DNA from: Planctomycetaceae bacterium
GTDB lineage: Bacteria > Planctomycetota > Planctomycetia > Planctomycetales > Planctomycetaceae
DNA length: 64,000 nt
NCBI GenBank assembly: GCA_024742875.1
Contig: JANSXP010000031.1
Location: 1 to 64,000, forward strand
Reading direction: 5' to 3'
Within the stretch, counting starts at the first letter, position 1, and each line of letters starts with the position of its first letter. Shown here piece after piece: positions 8,630-16,496 of the stretch. The notes under the pieces were generated by a model. The model had not been told where the DNA came from and made no database searches. It worked only from the letters and a program-made list of their open reading frames with translations. The position numbers and the translations under genes were made by a program.

Positions 8630-11600
8630 ATGAGTCGTCTTCTTCGTCCCGTCGCCGCTGTCTTCTCTGCTGCGTGTTTGTGTGTTCTGGCTGCTTTGGC
8701 CACGGCTGACGAAAACTACAAACCCAAAATCGCCCCCGCGTCCCGCGACGCCGAGCTGGCGATGGAGGGTTTCGTGCGGCCGGACGGACTGTCGGTTGAG
8801 CTGATGGCCGCCGAACCCGCCCTGGCCAATCCCGTTGCTTTTTACGTGGCGCACGACGGCAAAGTCTACGTGTGCGAAACCTTCCGCCAGGAAGTGGGCG
8901 TCGAAGATAACCGCAGTCACATGAACTGGCTGCAGAATGACCTGCGACTGGAAAGCGTGGAAGAACGGCTGGCAATGTTCCGCCAGTATCTGGGTGACGA
9001 TGTTTCCAAATATGCGTCCGAACACGATCGCATCCGTGTGCTGCAGGACACCACTGGCGACGGCAAATACGACAGCGATACCATTTTTGCACAGGGCTTT
9101 AACGACATTCTTGACGGCACCGGCGCCGGTGTGATCGAACACGACGGCAAAGTCTACTACACATGCATCCCCAAACTCTGGATGCTGGAAGACACCGATG
9201 GTGACGGCAAAGCGGACGTCACCGAGGCCCTGCACCACGGCTACGGCGTGCGCGTGGCCTTCCGTGGCCACGACATGCACGGTCTGACCGTTGGCCCCGA
9301 TGGTCGGCTGTACTTCAGCATCGGTGACCGTGGTTTCAACGTCATCACCAAAGAGGGCAAGCGGTTAAAGATGGTCGATACCGGTGCCGTCTTCCGCTGC
9401 GACATGGACGGCAGTCATCTCGAAGTCTTCGCCTATGGTCTGCGCAACCCGCAGGAACTGGCCTTCGACAATCACGGCAATCTGTGGACGGGCGATAATA
9501 ACTCTGACAGCGGAGACAAGGCCCGCTGGGTCTATGTGGTCAAAGACGGCGACACCGGCTGGCGGATGTACTACCAGTATCTCGAAGACCGCGGACCCTG
9601 GAACCGCGAACGCATGTGGTACCCCTACCGCGCCGACGACGAAACCACGGCCGTGCAGCCCGCGTTTATCGTTCCCCCTGTTGCCAACCTGGGTGACGGA
9701 CCGTCCGGACTCACCTACTACCCCGGACTGGGGCTGTCGTCCCGTTATGACAACCACTTCTTTATGGCCGATTTTCGCGGAGGTGCCTCCAACAGTGGCA
9801 TCCGCAGCTTCAGCGTAGAACCCGATGGCGCGACCTTCCGCCTGACCGACTCTCATCAGTTCATCTGGTCCATTCTCGGCACGGACGTTGACTTCGCCGC
9901 CGACGGCGGACTGTATGTCACCGACTGGGTCAACGGCTGGGTGGGCGAAGGCAAAGGGCGACTGTACCGCTTCACCGACGACGAACACGTCTCCGCTGTT
10001 CACGGGGCCAACGTCAAGTCTCTGCTGACCGGTGGCATCGCGGCGGCCGAAGTGCCCCAGCTGATCGAACTGCTGACCCACAAAGACCGTCGCGTTCGCC
10101 AGGCGGCTCAGTTCGAGCTGGTCAAACGTGACGCCTTCAACGAAGTCCGAACCGCCTGGAACGCCGACACCGATTCGCTGCAGCAACTGCACCTGACCTG
10201 GGCCTGCTGGCAGTTTGGTCTGGCCGATCAGGCGCGAGCCACAGAAGTCAGTCAGCTGCTGCTGGACAAACTGGGGGCAGGAGAAAACGGCAACCAGTCT
10301 CTGAAAGTCATTGCCGATCTGGTCTCACGTCACGGACGCTCCATCGTCTCCTCGGCGGACAGCGTCCTCGAAGCCGTCAACTCCACCGACAAACGTCGGG
10401 CCGGCTTTGCCGCCGTCGCTCTGGGCGCCATCGGCCCCGACAAAGCGGACGATGCCCTTTTGGCACTGCTGGATCGCAATAACAACGAAGATCCCGTACT
10501 GCGACACCAGGCCATCATGGGGCTGACCGCCATCTCAGAGCGCGATCCCGGTGCTCTGCTGCCTGACATGCTCAGCGGCTCTCCCGCCCAAAAGCTGGGT
10601 TTGGCAGTCGTCGCGCGAAAACTCAAACGCGACAATGTGGCTTTCATGCTGGCTGATGACGATCCTGTGGTTGTCGCCGAAGCGGCTCGCACCGTTCTGG
10701 CGATCGGCTCCCGGTCGGATCTGGAACAACTGGCAACCCGAGCCGGCGTCGCTCCAAACGATCCGTTAGGCAGCAGCGATCCTGTCGTGATCCGCCGCGC
10801 TCTGGAAGCCGCCTATCGCCTCGGCACCGTGCTGCACGCCAGCATGGTCGGACGTGTTGCCGCAGACCCTGATCGCCCGGACGCCATTCGGGAAGTGGCC
10901 GCCAATATGCTGCTCACATGGAACTCTCCCCAGCAAACAGACACCGTCGACGGGCACTGGCGGCCTCTGCCTCAGCGTGACGTTTCCAGTCTGGCAGACG
11001 TGACCTCGGGCGTCCTGCCCGGCATGCTGGCAGGTCCCGATGCCGTGCGAGACGCCGGCATCAAAGCGGCCGCCCAACTGGGGATTACGGATGTCACACC
11101 GTCCCTGCAGAAAATCTTCGGCGATGCCTCCGCCGCCGAAGCGTCACGTGTCGCCGCCTTCAAAGCGCTGGCCCAACTGGAATCAGACAACTCCCAACTG
11201 CTGCTGACCGGCCAGCAGGACAGCAGCGAATCGGTCCGCATTGCGGCTCTCGAACTGCTCACCGCCTCTGAACCAGAAAAAGCGGTCGCGGCTCTGACCG
11301 AAACAGTGAGCAACGGCACCCTCAAAGCCCGCCAGAAAGCCATCACCCTGCTGGGAACCATCCCCTCAGACACGGCACGCGATTTTTTGGTCACAACCTT
11401 CGATCAGCTGAACGCCGGCGCTCTACCTGACAGCCTCACCCTGGACCTGCTTCAGGCGGCAGAAGTCAACAGCAGTGACCAGCTGAAACAGCTTGTCAAA
11501 GCGTTCCGCGACAAACAGGCGGCCGCTGAAACGACAACCGACAAATGGAGTGACTGCCTGAACGGCGGTGACATCGAGCGCGGCAAGACCATCTTCTTCG

Positions 11601-12022
11601 GTCGCGCGGCCGCCTCCTGCCGTCGCTGCCATATGGTCAACGGCAGTGGCGCCAAAGTCGGCCCCGATCTTTCCGAAATCGCCAAAGAAAAAGATCGCGC
11701 CTACCTGCTCGAATCCATCGTGGAACCCAACGCCAAAATCGCCAAAGGATTCGAAACAACAATCATCATCGACATCAACGGCAAGATTCACGCCGGCATC
11801 ATCAAAGAAGATAACGACGACGTCGTCAAACTCATGTCGCCCCAGGGCGCCATCATCACCGTCGCCAAAGACGACATCGAAGAACGCGCCAAAGGACTCA
11901 GCGGTATGCCCGCCGATCTGGCCAAAAATCTCAGCCGCGCCGAAATCCGTGACCTCGTCGCCTATCTGGCCACCCTCACCAAAGCCGACTCCACCGCCCA
12001 CGGAACCACCAACTCCGAATAG
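8630..12022 (+). CDS. PVC-type heme-binding, membrane-bound dehydrogenase-like protein
   Basis: A 1130-residue exported protein of the Pirellula/Verrucomicrobium-type heme-binding family. After a signal peptide (1-26) comes a beta-propeller of the glucose/sorbosone-dehydrogenase or NHL type (about 45-450: DGLSVELMAAEPALANPVAF, DTTGDGKYDSDTIF, LRNPQELAFDNHGNLWTGDN). A long HEAT-like helical array follows (about 465-960). The C-terminal cytochrome-c domain has C997-R-R-C1000-H1001 and the family signature GPDLSEIAKEKDRAYLLESI. It probably oxidises sugars or related compounds at the envelope and passes electrons to the heme. The TAG stop is the first base of the 112-bp repeat island. Confidence 0.9.
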   Translation: MSRLLRPVAAVFSAACLCVLAALATADENYKPKIAPASRDAELAMEGFVRPDGLSVELMAAEPALANPVAFYVAHDGKVYVCETFRQEVGVEDNRSHMNWLQNDLRLESVEERLAMFRQYLGDDVSKYASEHDRIRVLQDTTGDGKYDSDTIFAQGFNDILDGTGAGVIEHDGKVYYTCIPKLWMLEDTDGDGKADVTEALHHGYGVRVAFRGHDMHGLTVGPDGRLYFSIGDRGFNVITKEGKRLKMVDTGAVFRCDMDGSHLEVFAYGLRNPQELAFDNHGNLWTGDNNSDSGDKARWVYVVKDGDTGWRMYYQYLEDRGPWNRERMWYPYRADDETTAVQPAFIVPPVANLGDGPSGLTYYPGLGLSSRYDNHFFMADFRGGASNSGIRSFSVEPDGATFRLTDSHQFIWSILGTDVDFAADGGLYVTDWVNGWVGEGKGRLYRFTDDEHVSAVHGANVKSLLTGGIAAAEVPQLIELLTHKDRRVRQAAQFELVKRDAFNEVRTAWNADTDSLQQLHLTWACWQFGLADQARATEVSQLLLDKLGAGENGNQSLKVIADLVSRHGRSIVSSADSVLEAVNSTDKRRAGFAAVALGAIGPDKADDALLALLDRNNNEDPVLRHQAIMGLTAISERDPGALLPDMLSGSPAQKLGLAVVARKLKRDNVAFMLADDDPVVVAEAARTVLAIGSRSDLEQLATRAGVAPNDPLGSSDPVVIRRALEAAYRLGTVLHASMVGRVAADPDRPDAIREVAANMLLTWNSPQQTDTVDGHWRPLPQRDVSSLADVTSGVLPGMLAGPDAVRDAGIKAAAQLGITDVTPSLQKIFGDASAAEASRVAAFKALAQLESDNSQLLLTGQQDSSESVRIAALELLTASEPEKAVAALTETVSNGTLKARQKAITLLGTIPSDTARDFLVTTFDQLNAGALPDSLTLDLLQAAEVNSSDQLKQLVKAFRDKQAAAETTTDKWSDCLNGGDIERGKTIFFGRAAASCRRCHMVNGSGAKVGPDLSEIAKEKDRAYLLESIVEPNAKIAKGFETTIIIDINGKIHAGIIKEDNDDVVKLMSPQGAIITVAKDDIEERAKGLSGMPADLAKNLSRAEIRDLVAYLATLTKADSTAHGTTNSE

Positions 12023-12660
12023 CCGGGATGCCCCGGCGGGCGGTGGCGTGGGGGCGTCGATGCGCGTGGTGAGTCTCTGCGCCGGCTCGCTTCGCGTTGC
12101 TGCGCTACGACGACTGACATGGCAACGCGCTTATCCGGGATGCCCCGGGGGGCAATGGCGTGGGGGCGTCGATGCGCGTGGTGAGACCCTGCGCCGGCTC
12201 GCTCCGCGTTGCTGCGCTACGACGACTGACGTGGCACCGCGCCTAGCCGGGATGCCCTGGGGGGCGGTGGCGTGGGGGCGTCGATTCGCGTGGTGAGTCT
12301 CTGCGCCAGCTCGCTCCGCGTTGCTTCGCTACGACAAACGACGTGGCACCGCGCTTGGCCGGGATGCCCCGGCAGGCGGTGGCGTGGTGGCGTCGATGCG
12401 CGTGGTGAGTCTCTGCGCCGGCTCGCTTCGCGTTGCTGTGCTACGACAAACGACGTGGCACCGCGCTTTTACGGGATGCCGGGATGCCCCGGCGGGCGAT
12501 GGCGTGGGAAAGTCATAGCGCGTGGTGAGTCTCTGCGCTGAGGCGCTCCGCGTTGCTGCGCTACGACGACTGACATCACACCGCGCTTAGCCGGGATGCC
12601 CCGACCGCGAAGCCCCGGCAGGCGGTAGCTTGGGGACGTCATTTCGCGGTGTGTTTCTCA
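12022..12660 (+). repeat. 112-bp tandem repeat array, forward orientation (5 full units plus 1 degenerate)
   Basis: Units start at 12022, 12134, 12246, 12358, 12478 and 12590. Spacing is 112 bp except 120 bp for the fourth, which carries a duplicated ACGGGAT. Each opens with a small hairpin (GCCGGG-ATGC-CCCGGC in the first unit), then GGCGTGGG, then CGCGTGGTGAGTCTCTGCGC, then CGCGTTGCTGCGCTACGAC, ending in GGCACCGCGCTTA-like bases. The sixth unit degenerates after about 70 bases. Since 112 is not a multiple of three, the open frames across it are not conserved coding sequence. The array begins at the stop codon of the heme-protein gene and lies between converging genes. Confidence 0.9.
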
Positions 12661-12813
12661 GTCGAGGTGTCTGTGTTGCTGCGTGAACACGATGTGAGTG
12701 GTTCTCAGGCTGCCTGCTGCAGGAGCATCGTTGAAGTATGGCGTCCCGTTTATCCCATCTGCAGACCAGGTGTTAGCCCAACGCTGTGCTTCGCAGATGT
12801 CTCGTTGGCGGCC
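12661..12813. other. unique spacer between opposed repeat arrays
   Basis: These 153 bases do not match the 112-bp unit beyond weak edges and contain no convincing gene. If the opposed arrays pair, this would be the loop. Confidence 0.6.
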
Positions 12814-13150
12814 AAGCGCGGTGCCACGTCGGTTGTCGTAGCGCAGCAACGCGGAGCGAGTCGGCGCGGAGACTCACGACGCGCATCGACTTTCCCACGC
12901 CATTGCCCGCCGGGGCTTCCCGGCAAAGCGCGGTGCCGCGTCGGTTGTCGTAGCGCAGCAACGCGGAGCGAGTCGGCGCAGAGACTCACCACGCGCAATG
13001 ACTTTCCCACGCCATTGCCCGCCGGGGCTTCCCGGCAAAGCGCGGTGCCAGGTCGGTTGTCGTAGCGAAGCAACGCGGAGCGCCTCGGCGCAGAGACTCA
13101 CGACGCGCAATGACTTTCCTACGCCATCGCCTGCCGGGGCTTCCCGGCCG
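12814..13150 (-). repeat. 112-bp repeat array, inverted orientation (3 units)
   Basis: Three units (starting at 12814, 12926 and 13038, spacing 112 bp) are close reverse complements of the forward array. They carry the same hairpin but with GAAGC rather than GATGC in its loop, so the stem is kept while the loop differs. The array ends just past the 3' end of the minus-strand gene stopping at 13152. Together with the forward array it could form a cruciform or RNA hairpin with arms of over 300 bp. Confidence 0.9.
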
Positions 13151-13151
13151 G

Positions 13152-13583
13152 CTAGGGTTCGGTGACGGGGGGGGCCGGTGGGAGGGGATCGGCGACGGGA
13201 GTTTTGGCGGCGTGGGCGGTCATGAGGTTGATTTGCTGGTGGACGTTGTGTGGCTGTCTCCAGCTGCTGCGCATGACGGCGGTGGGCAGTCGGACGATGG
13301 GGGGGCGGCCGAGAGTTTTGATGACGCGATCTTTGGTCATGACGATGGGGCCGATGGGCAGCAGTTCGCTTTCGATGCGAAAGAGGTAGGCTTCTTCGTC
13401 GGGGGGCGGCGGAACATCACTTGGGGCTGCTTGTGGTTTGGCTTCATCCCAGAGGGTCAGAGCCACGTTCCAGGTGATGTCGCTGGCCGGGGACGTGGGT
13501 GTCAGTCCGGTGAGTGGGGCAACGGGTGGGGTGGCTGTGGGCGGCGCGGACAGGAGCCCGGCCATGATGATTGATAGATGCAT
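13152..13583 (-). CDS. small proline-rich hypothetical protein
   Basis: A 143-residue product with a short hydrophobic start (LSIIMAGLLSA) that could be a weak signal peptide. A Pro/Thr/Ala-rich linker (14-65) follows, then a region with EEAYLFRIESELLPIGPIVMTKDRVIKTLGRPPI (about 67-95, given as its boundaries E67 to I95) and a second proline-rich tail. I recognise no family. A purine-rich GGGGAACAGGA precedes the ATG at 13583. The gene converges on the repeat array, which begins immediately beyond its stop. Confidence 0.5.
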   Translation of the reverse strand: MHLSIIMAGLLSAPPTATPPVAPLTGLTPTSPASDITWNVALTLWDEAKPQAAPSDVPPPPDEEAYLFRIESELLPIGPIVMTKDRVIKTLGRPPIVRLPTAVMRSSWRQPHNVHQQINLMTAHAAKTPVADPLPPAPPVTEP

Positions 13584-13840
13584 TCCTGTTCCCCGGAAGG
13601 TGGCAGGGTTGGTGCGCAGTAAAAGCCAGAGCAGTGGAGATGTTGGCGCAGGACCTTGCCTGATGGTGTCATCGGCGTGGACAGGTGCGGTTGTACAGCA
13701 GCGCGGGGGGATCTCCGAGTTTCCCGTTTTGCCGCATCAGCCGGGTCGGAGAGGATCTGTCAGCCGAGACGCCGAGTTGCATTGTGGGGGTTGCGCAGGC
13801 GGGCGTGTGCTGACGGGGTGGGCGTGCCGCGCAAGAAAAA

Positions 13841-13867
13841 ATCGATCGGTCGTGGCGACCGATCGAT
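13841..13867 (-). terminator. intrinsic terminator, minus strand
   Basis: A perfect 12-bp stem (ATCGATCGGTCG with CGACCGATCGAT) closes a TGG loop and is followed on the minus strand by TTTTTT. It lies 41 bp past the stop at 13908 and ends that gene. The remainder of 13584-13840 shows nothing gene-like. Confidence 0.85.
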
Positions 13868-13907
13868 GGTGCGATTCTGTTTGTGCCGCGTGACTCGGCT
13901 GTGACAA

Positions 13908-14153
13908 CTATTCAGCGGCCGCTTCTTCGGCGGTGCCCGCTTTGCGTGCCAGAGCATCGGCTTCGCGATCCTGAACGCCTTTGACGGCGATGGCGCGACG
14001 TTTCAGGGTCCGTACATCGGCTTCCAGACGTCGCCATTTGGCGTCTTTGCGTCGATCGGCGGGGGCGACTTTGTCTGCGTCCAGTTTGGCGACGCAGTCA
14101 GCCAGCACACTTTCCGCCAGTTTCAGCTGTCGTTCGATTCGTTCCGGGTTCAT
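13908..14153 (-). CDS. small helical hypothetical protein
   Basis: An 81-residue protein (from ATG 14153; an in-frame ATG at 14177 adds eight residues of poor character). It is almost wholly charged and helical (NPERIERQLKLAESVLADCVAKLD and RRLEADVRTLKRRAIAVKG blocks), consistent with a coiled coil. It ends in an Ala/Glu-rich tail. No family recognised. Its own strong terminator follows, which supports it being a real monocistronic gene. Confidence 0.6.
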   Translation of the reverse strand: MNPERIERQLKLAESVLADCVAKLDADKVAPADRRKDAKWRRLEADVRTLKRRAIAVKGVQDREADALARKAGTAEEAAAE

Positions 14154-14363
14154 GGTTCCACTGCCGTTAAGGGCCACACAAAGATTGCGAGAAGCTCAAG
14201 GGGCGGCATTGTTGCGATAATTCCGTCGTCCTTCAACGCGAAATCCCGCCAATCGCAAACGAATGGGTATTCGCGGGCGTTTGTTGTATTCCGCCTCTGC
14301 GTTCCTCACAATTCGGCACCCGCACTTCCCACATTTGAAGAAAACCCTCGGAATTTGCTCGTC

Positions 14364-15167
14364 ATGACGGCTCATCAGGACCGCCTGAACTTTGCTCTGG
14401 ATGTCAGCCAACAGGCGGCGGAGCTGATTTTGTCCTATTATCGTTCTCAGACGCTGGGGGTGGAGTCCAAGGCGGACGATTCTCCGGTGACGGTGGCCGA
14501 CCGCGGTGCCGAGCAGCTGATTCGTGAGGCACTGGCCAAACACTATCCGGATGATGGTATTCTGGGGGAGGAGTTTGATGACGTGGACGGGGCCAGCGGT
14601 TATCGCTGGATCCTGGATCCGATCGACGGCACCAAGCCGTTTATCTACGGAGTTCCACTGTTTGGCACGCTGGTAGGCATCGAATTTGAAGGGCGAATGG
14701 TCGCGGGAGTCTGCCGGTTTCCCGCGCAGGACGAAGTCGTTTACGCCGAGGAAGGCGGCGGTGCGTGGTGGCAAATCAAAGACGGCGAGCCGGTGCGTGC
14801 TCAGGTGTCTGAGGAGACGGAACTTTCCCGAGCGAGACTGATGTTCACCGAGCCCACGCACGATGTTCGTGTGGGACGCAGCGAAGTCCTGCCTGGGTTT
14901 CTGCAGCAGGTCCGCATCGCCCGGGGCTGGGGCGATTGTTATGGTCACATGATGGTGGCGACAGGCCGTGCGGAACTGGCCATTGATCCGGAGATGTCGG
15001 CCTGGGATATTGCCGCCCTGATTCCAATCGTGCGTGAAGCAGGCGGCCACTGCACCGACTGGCAGGGCGAGGAAAACATTTTCGGCGGCGACGGCTTCTC
15101 GACGAACGCTGCTTTGCATAAACAGGTGCTGGATGTCCTCCGGGCAGCTCCGCCGATCACTAAGTAG
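14364..15167 (+). CDS. hisN: inositol-monophosphatase family phosphatase, histidinol-phosphatase-like
   Basis: A 267-residue Mg2+-dependent phosphomonoesterase. Metal-binding motifs are G68-E69-E70, D85-P-I-D88-G-T and the late AIDPEMSAWDIAAL segment. The spacing and the GWGDCYGHMMVATGRAELAIDP region resemble the histidinol-phosphatase (HisN) branch more than inositol-1-phosphatase. That would place it in histidine biosynthesis, but no other his gene is nearby, so the substrate is inferred. ATG 14364 is chosen over a TTG three codons upstream. It is followed on the same strand, after 48 bp, by the aminopeptidase. Confidence 0.75.
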   Translation: MTAHQDRLNFALDVSQQAAELILSYYRSQTLGVESKADDSPVTVADRGAEQLIREALAKHYPDDGILGEEFDDVDGASGYRWILDPIDGTKPFIYGVPLFGTLVGIEFEGRMVAGVCRFPAQDEVVYAEEGGGAWWQIKDGEPVRAQVSEETELSRARLMFTEPTHDVRVGRSEVLPGFLQQVRIARGWGDCYGHMMVATGRAELAIDPEMSAWDIAALIPIVREAGGHCTDWQGEENIFGGDGFSTNAALHKQVLDVLRAAPPITK

Positions 15168-15215
15168 TCGTCACACAAAACAGAATTTGAACCCGCGTTA
15201 GCTCAGGATAGTTCC

Positions 15216-16337
15216 ATGAAGGATCCCCGTATCGCCAAACTGGCGGAGACACTGGTTGGACACAGCTGCCAGCTGCAGGCCGGTCAGAAGCTGATTATTG
15301 AAGCCTTTGACCTGCCGGAAACTAATCTGGTGTGTGACCTGGTGGATGCCGCCTATGCGCGGGGCGCCACGCCGCATGTCGTCTGGAAAAACAACACGAT
15401 TCTGCGAAGTCTGTACAAAGGGGCCACGGCGGACAGCATGGCCTGGCCGGGCGAACTGGAAACGGCTGCCATGGAAGCGGCAGATGCGTACATTGGCATT
15501 CGCGGTACGGCCAACTCCGATGAGTTTTCTGATGTACCGCCTGAACGCATGGATTTGTACACAGAGCATTGGTGGAGCCCTGTGCACATTAAGGTGCGCG
15601 TGCCCAAAACGCGATGGGTGGTGCTGCGGTATCCGACCCCCTCGATGGCGCAGTCCGCTCATCAGAGTACGGCGCAGTTTGAGGACTTCTATTTTGATGT
15701 GTGCACGGCCGACTACGCGGCCATGTCCGAAAACCTCAAGCCACTGGTGGCCCGTATGCTGGCCACTGACCAGGTACGCATCACGGCGCCGGGCACGGAT
15801 CTGTCGTTTTCCATCAAGGATATCCCCGTGGTTCCGTGTGCGGGAGAATGCAATATTCCGGACGGCGAATGCTTTACGGCTCCGGTGCGGGACAGTGTGA
15901 ACGGCACCATTCAGTTCAACACCAAGTCTCGTTATCAGGGGGTGGTGTTCGACGGCATCCGCTTTGAGTTGAAGGACGGTCGGATTGAGTCGGCCACCTG
16001 CTCCAATGAGCCGGAACGACTGAACCGAATTCTCGATACGGATGATGGGGCCCGGTACATCGGAGAGTGGTCGCTGGGCACCAACAACAAGGTCCTGCAT
16101 CCGATGCTGGACACGCTGTTCGACGAAAAGATTGGCGGTTCGTTCCACTTCACGCCCGGCAACGCCTATGACGATGCGGACAATGGCAATCGCAGCAAGG
16201 TGCACTGGGACCTGGTGCTGATTCAGCGAGCTGATTACGGTGGTGGCGAGATCTGGTTTGACGACGAACTGGTTCGCAAAGACGGTTTCTTTTTGCCGGA
16301 CGACCTGCAGCCACTGAATGAAGGGCTGCCCTCATAG
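15216..16337 (+). CDS. M29-family metallo-aminopeptidase
   Basis: A 373-residue cytoplasmic aminopeptidase of the thermophilic M29 (AmpS/PepS) family, releasing N-terminal amino acids with two metal ions. Visible family features: LQAGQKLIIEAFDLPE at the N-terminus, GECNIPDGECFTAP (first glutamate ligands, about 209-222), GARYIGEWSLGTNN and the C-terminal metal cluster FHFTPGNAYDDADNG with HWDLV. The length is normal for the family and there is no signal peptide. The 159 bp after its stop separates it from the convergent TolC-like gene and holds no clear terminator. Confidence 0.9.
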   Translation: MKDPRIAKLAETLVGHSCQLQAGQKLIIEAFDLPETNLVCDLVDAAYARGATPHVVWKNNTILRSLYKGATADSMAWPGELETAAMEAADAYIGIRGTANSDEFSDVPPERMDLYTEHWWSPVHIKVRVPKTRWVVLRYPTPSMAQSAHQSTAQFEDFYFDVCTADYAAMSENLKPLVARMLATDQVRITAPGTDLSFSIKDIPVVPCAGECNIPDGECFTAPVRDSVNGTIQFNTKSRYQGVVFDGIRFELKDGRIESATCSNEPERLNRILDTDDGARYIGEWSLGTNNKVLHPMLDTLFDEKIGGSFHFTPGNAYDDADNGNRSKVHWDLVLIQRADYGGGEIWFDDELVRKDGFFLPDDLQPLNEGLPS

Positions 16338-16496
16338 GCGGTTTTCAGGCTGCCTGTTGAAGCTGGTCTGGCCCGACGGCTGTGCGGGGGTGATCCGTGA
16401 CGCTGCACGGGCCGGTTTCCGCGGGAAGTCGCTGCGTCGTGCTGCAGTTGTCGCCACTGCGTCTCACCGCAAGATCCGTGGGAAATCAGCGGGGAA

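Noticed and set aside
11568-12296. Plus-strand frame rich in Ser, Pro and Lys running into the repeat island
   Set aside because: It overlaps the heme-protein gene in another frame and continues into non-coding repeats.
12272-13110. Open frames inside the repeat arrays on both strands
   Set aside because: The 112-bp unit shifts frame in each copy, so the frames reflect GC-rich repetition, not genes.
12022-13150. The island as a CRISPR array
   Set aside because: Units are 112 bp with no distinct spacers between short repeats, and no cas gene lies in the window.
16338-16496. A terminator between the aminopeptidase and TolC-like genes
   Set aside because: The only inverted stretch is short and imperfect, with no T-run.
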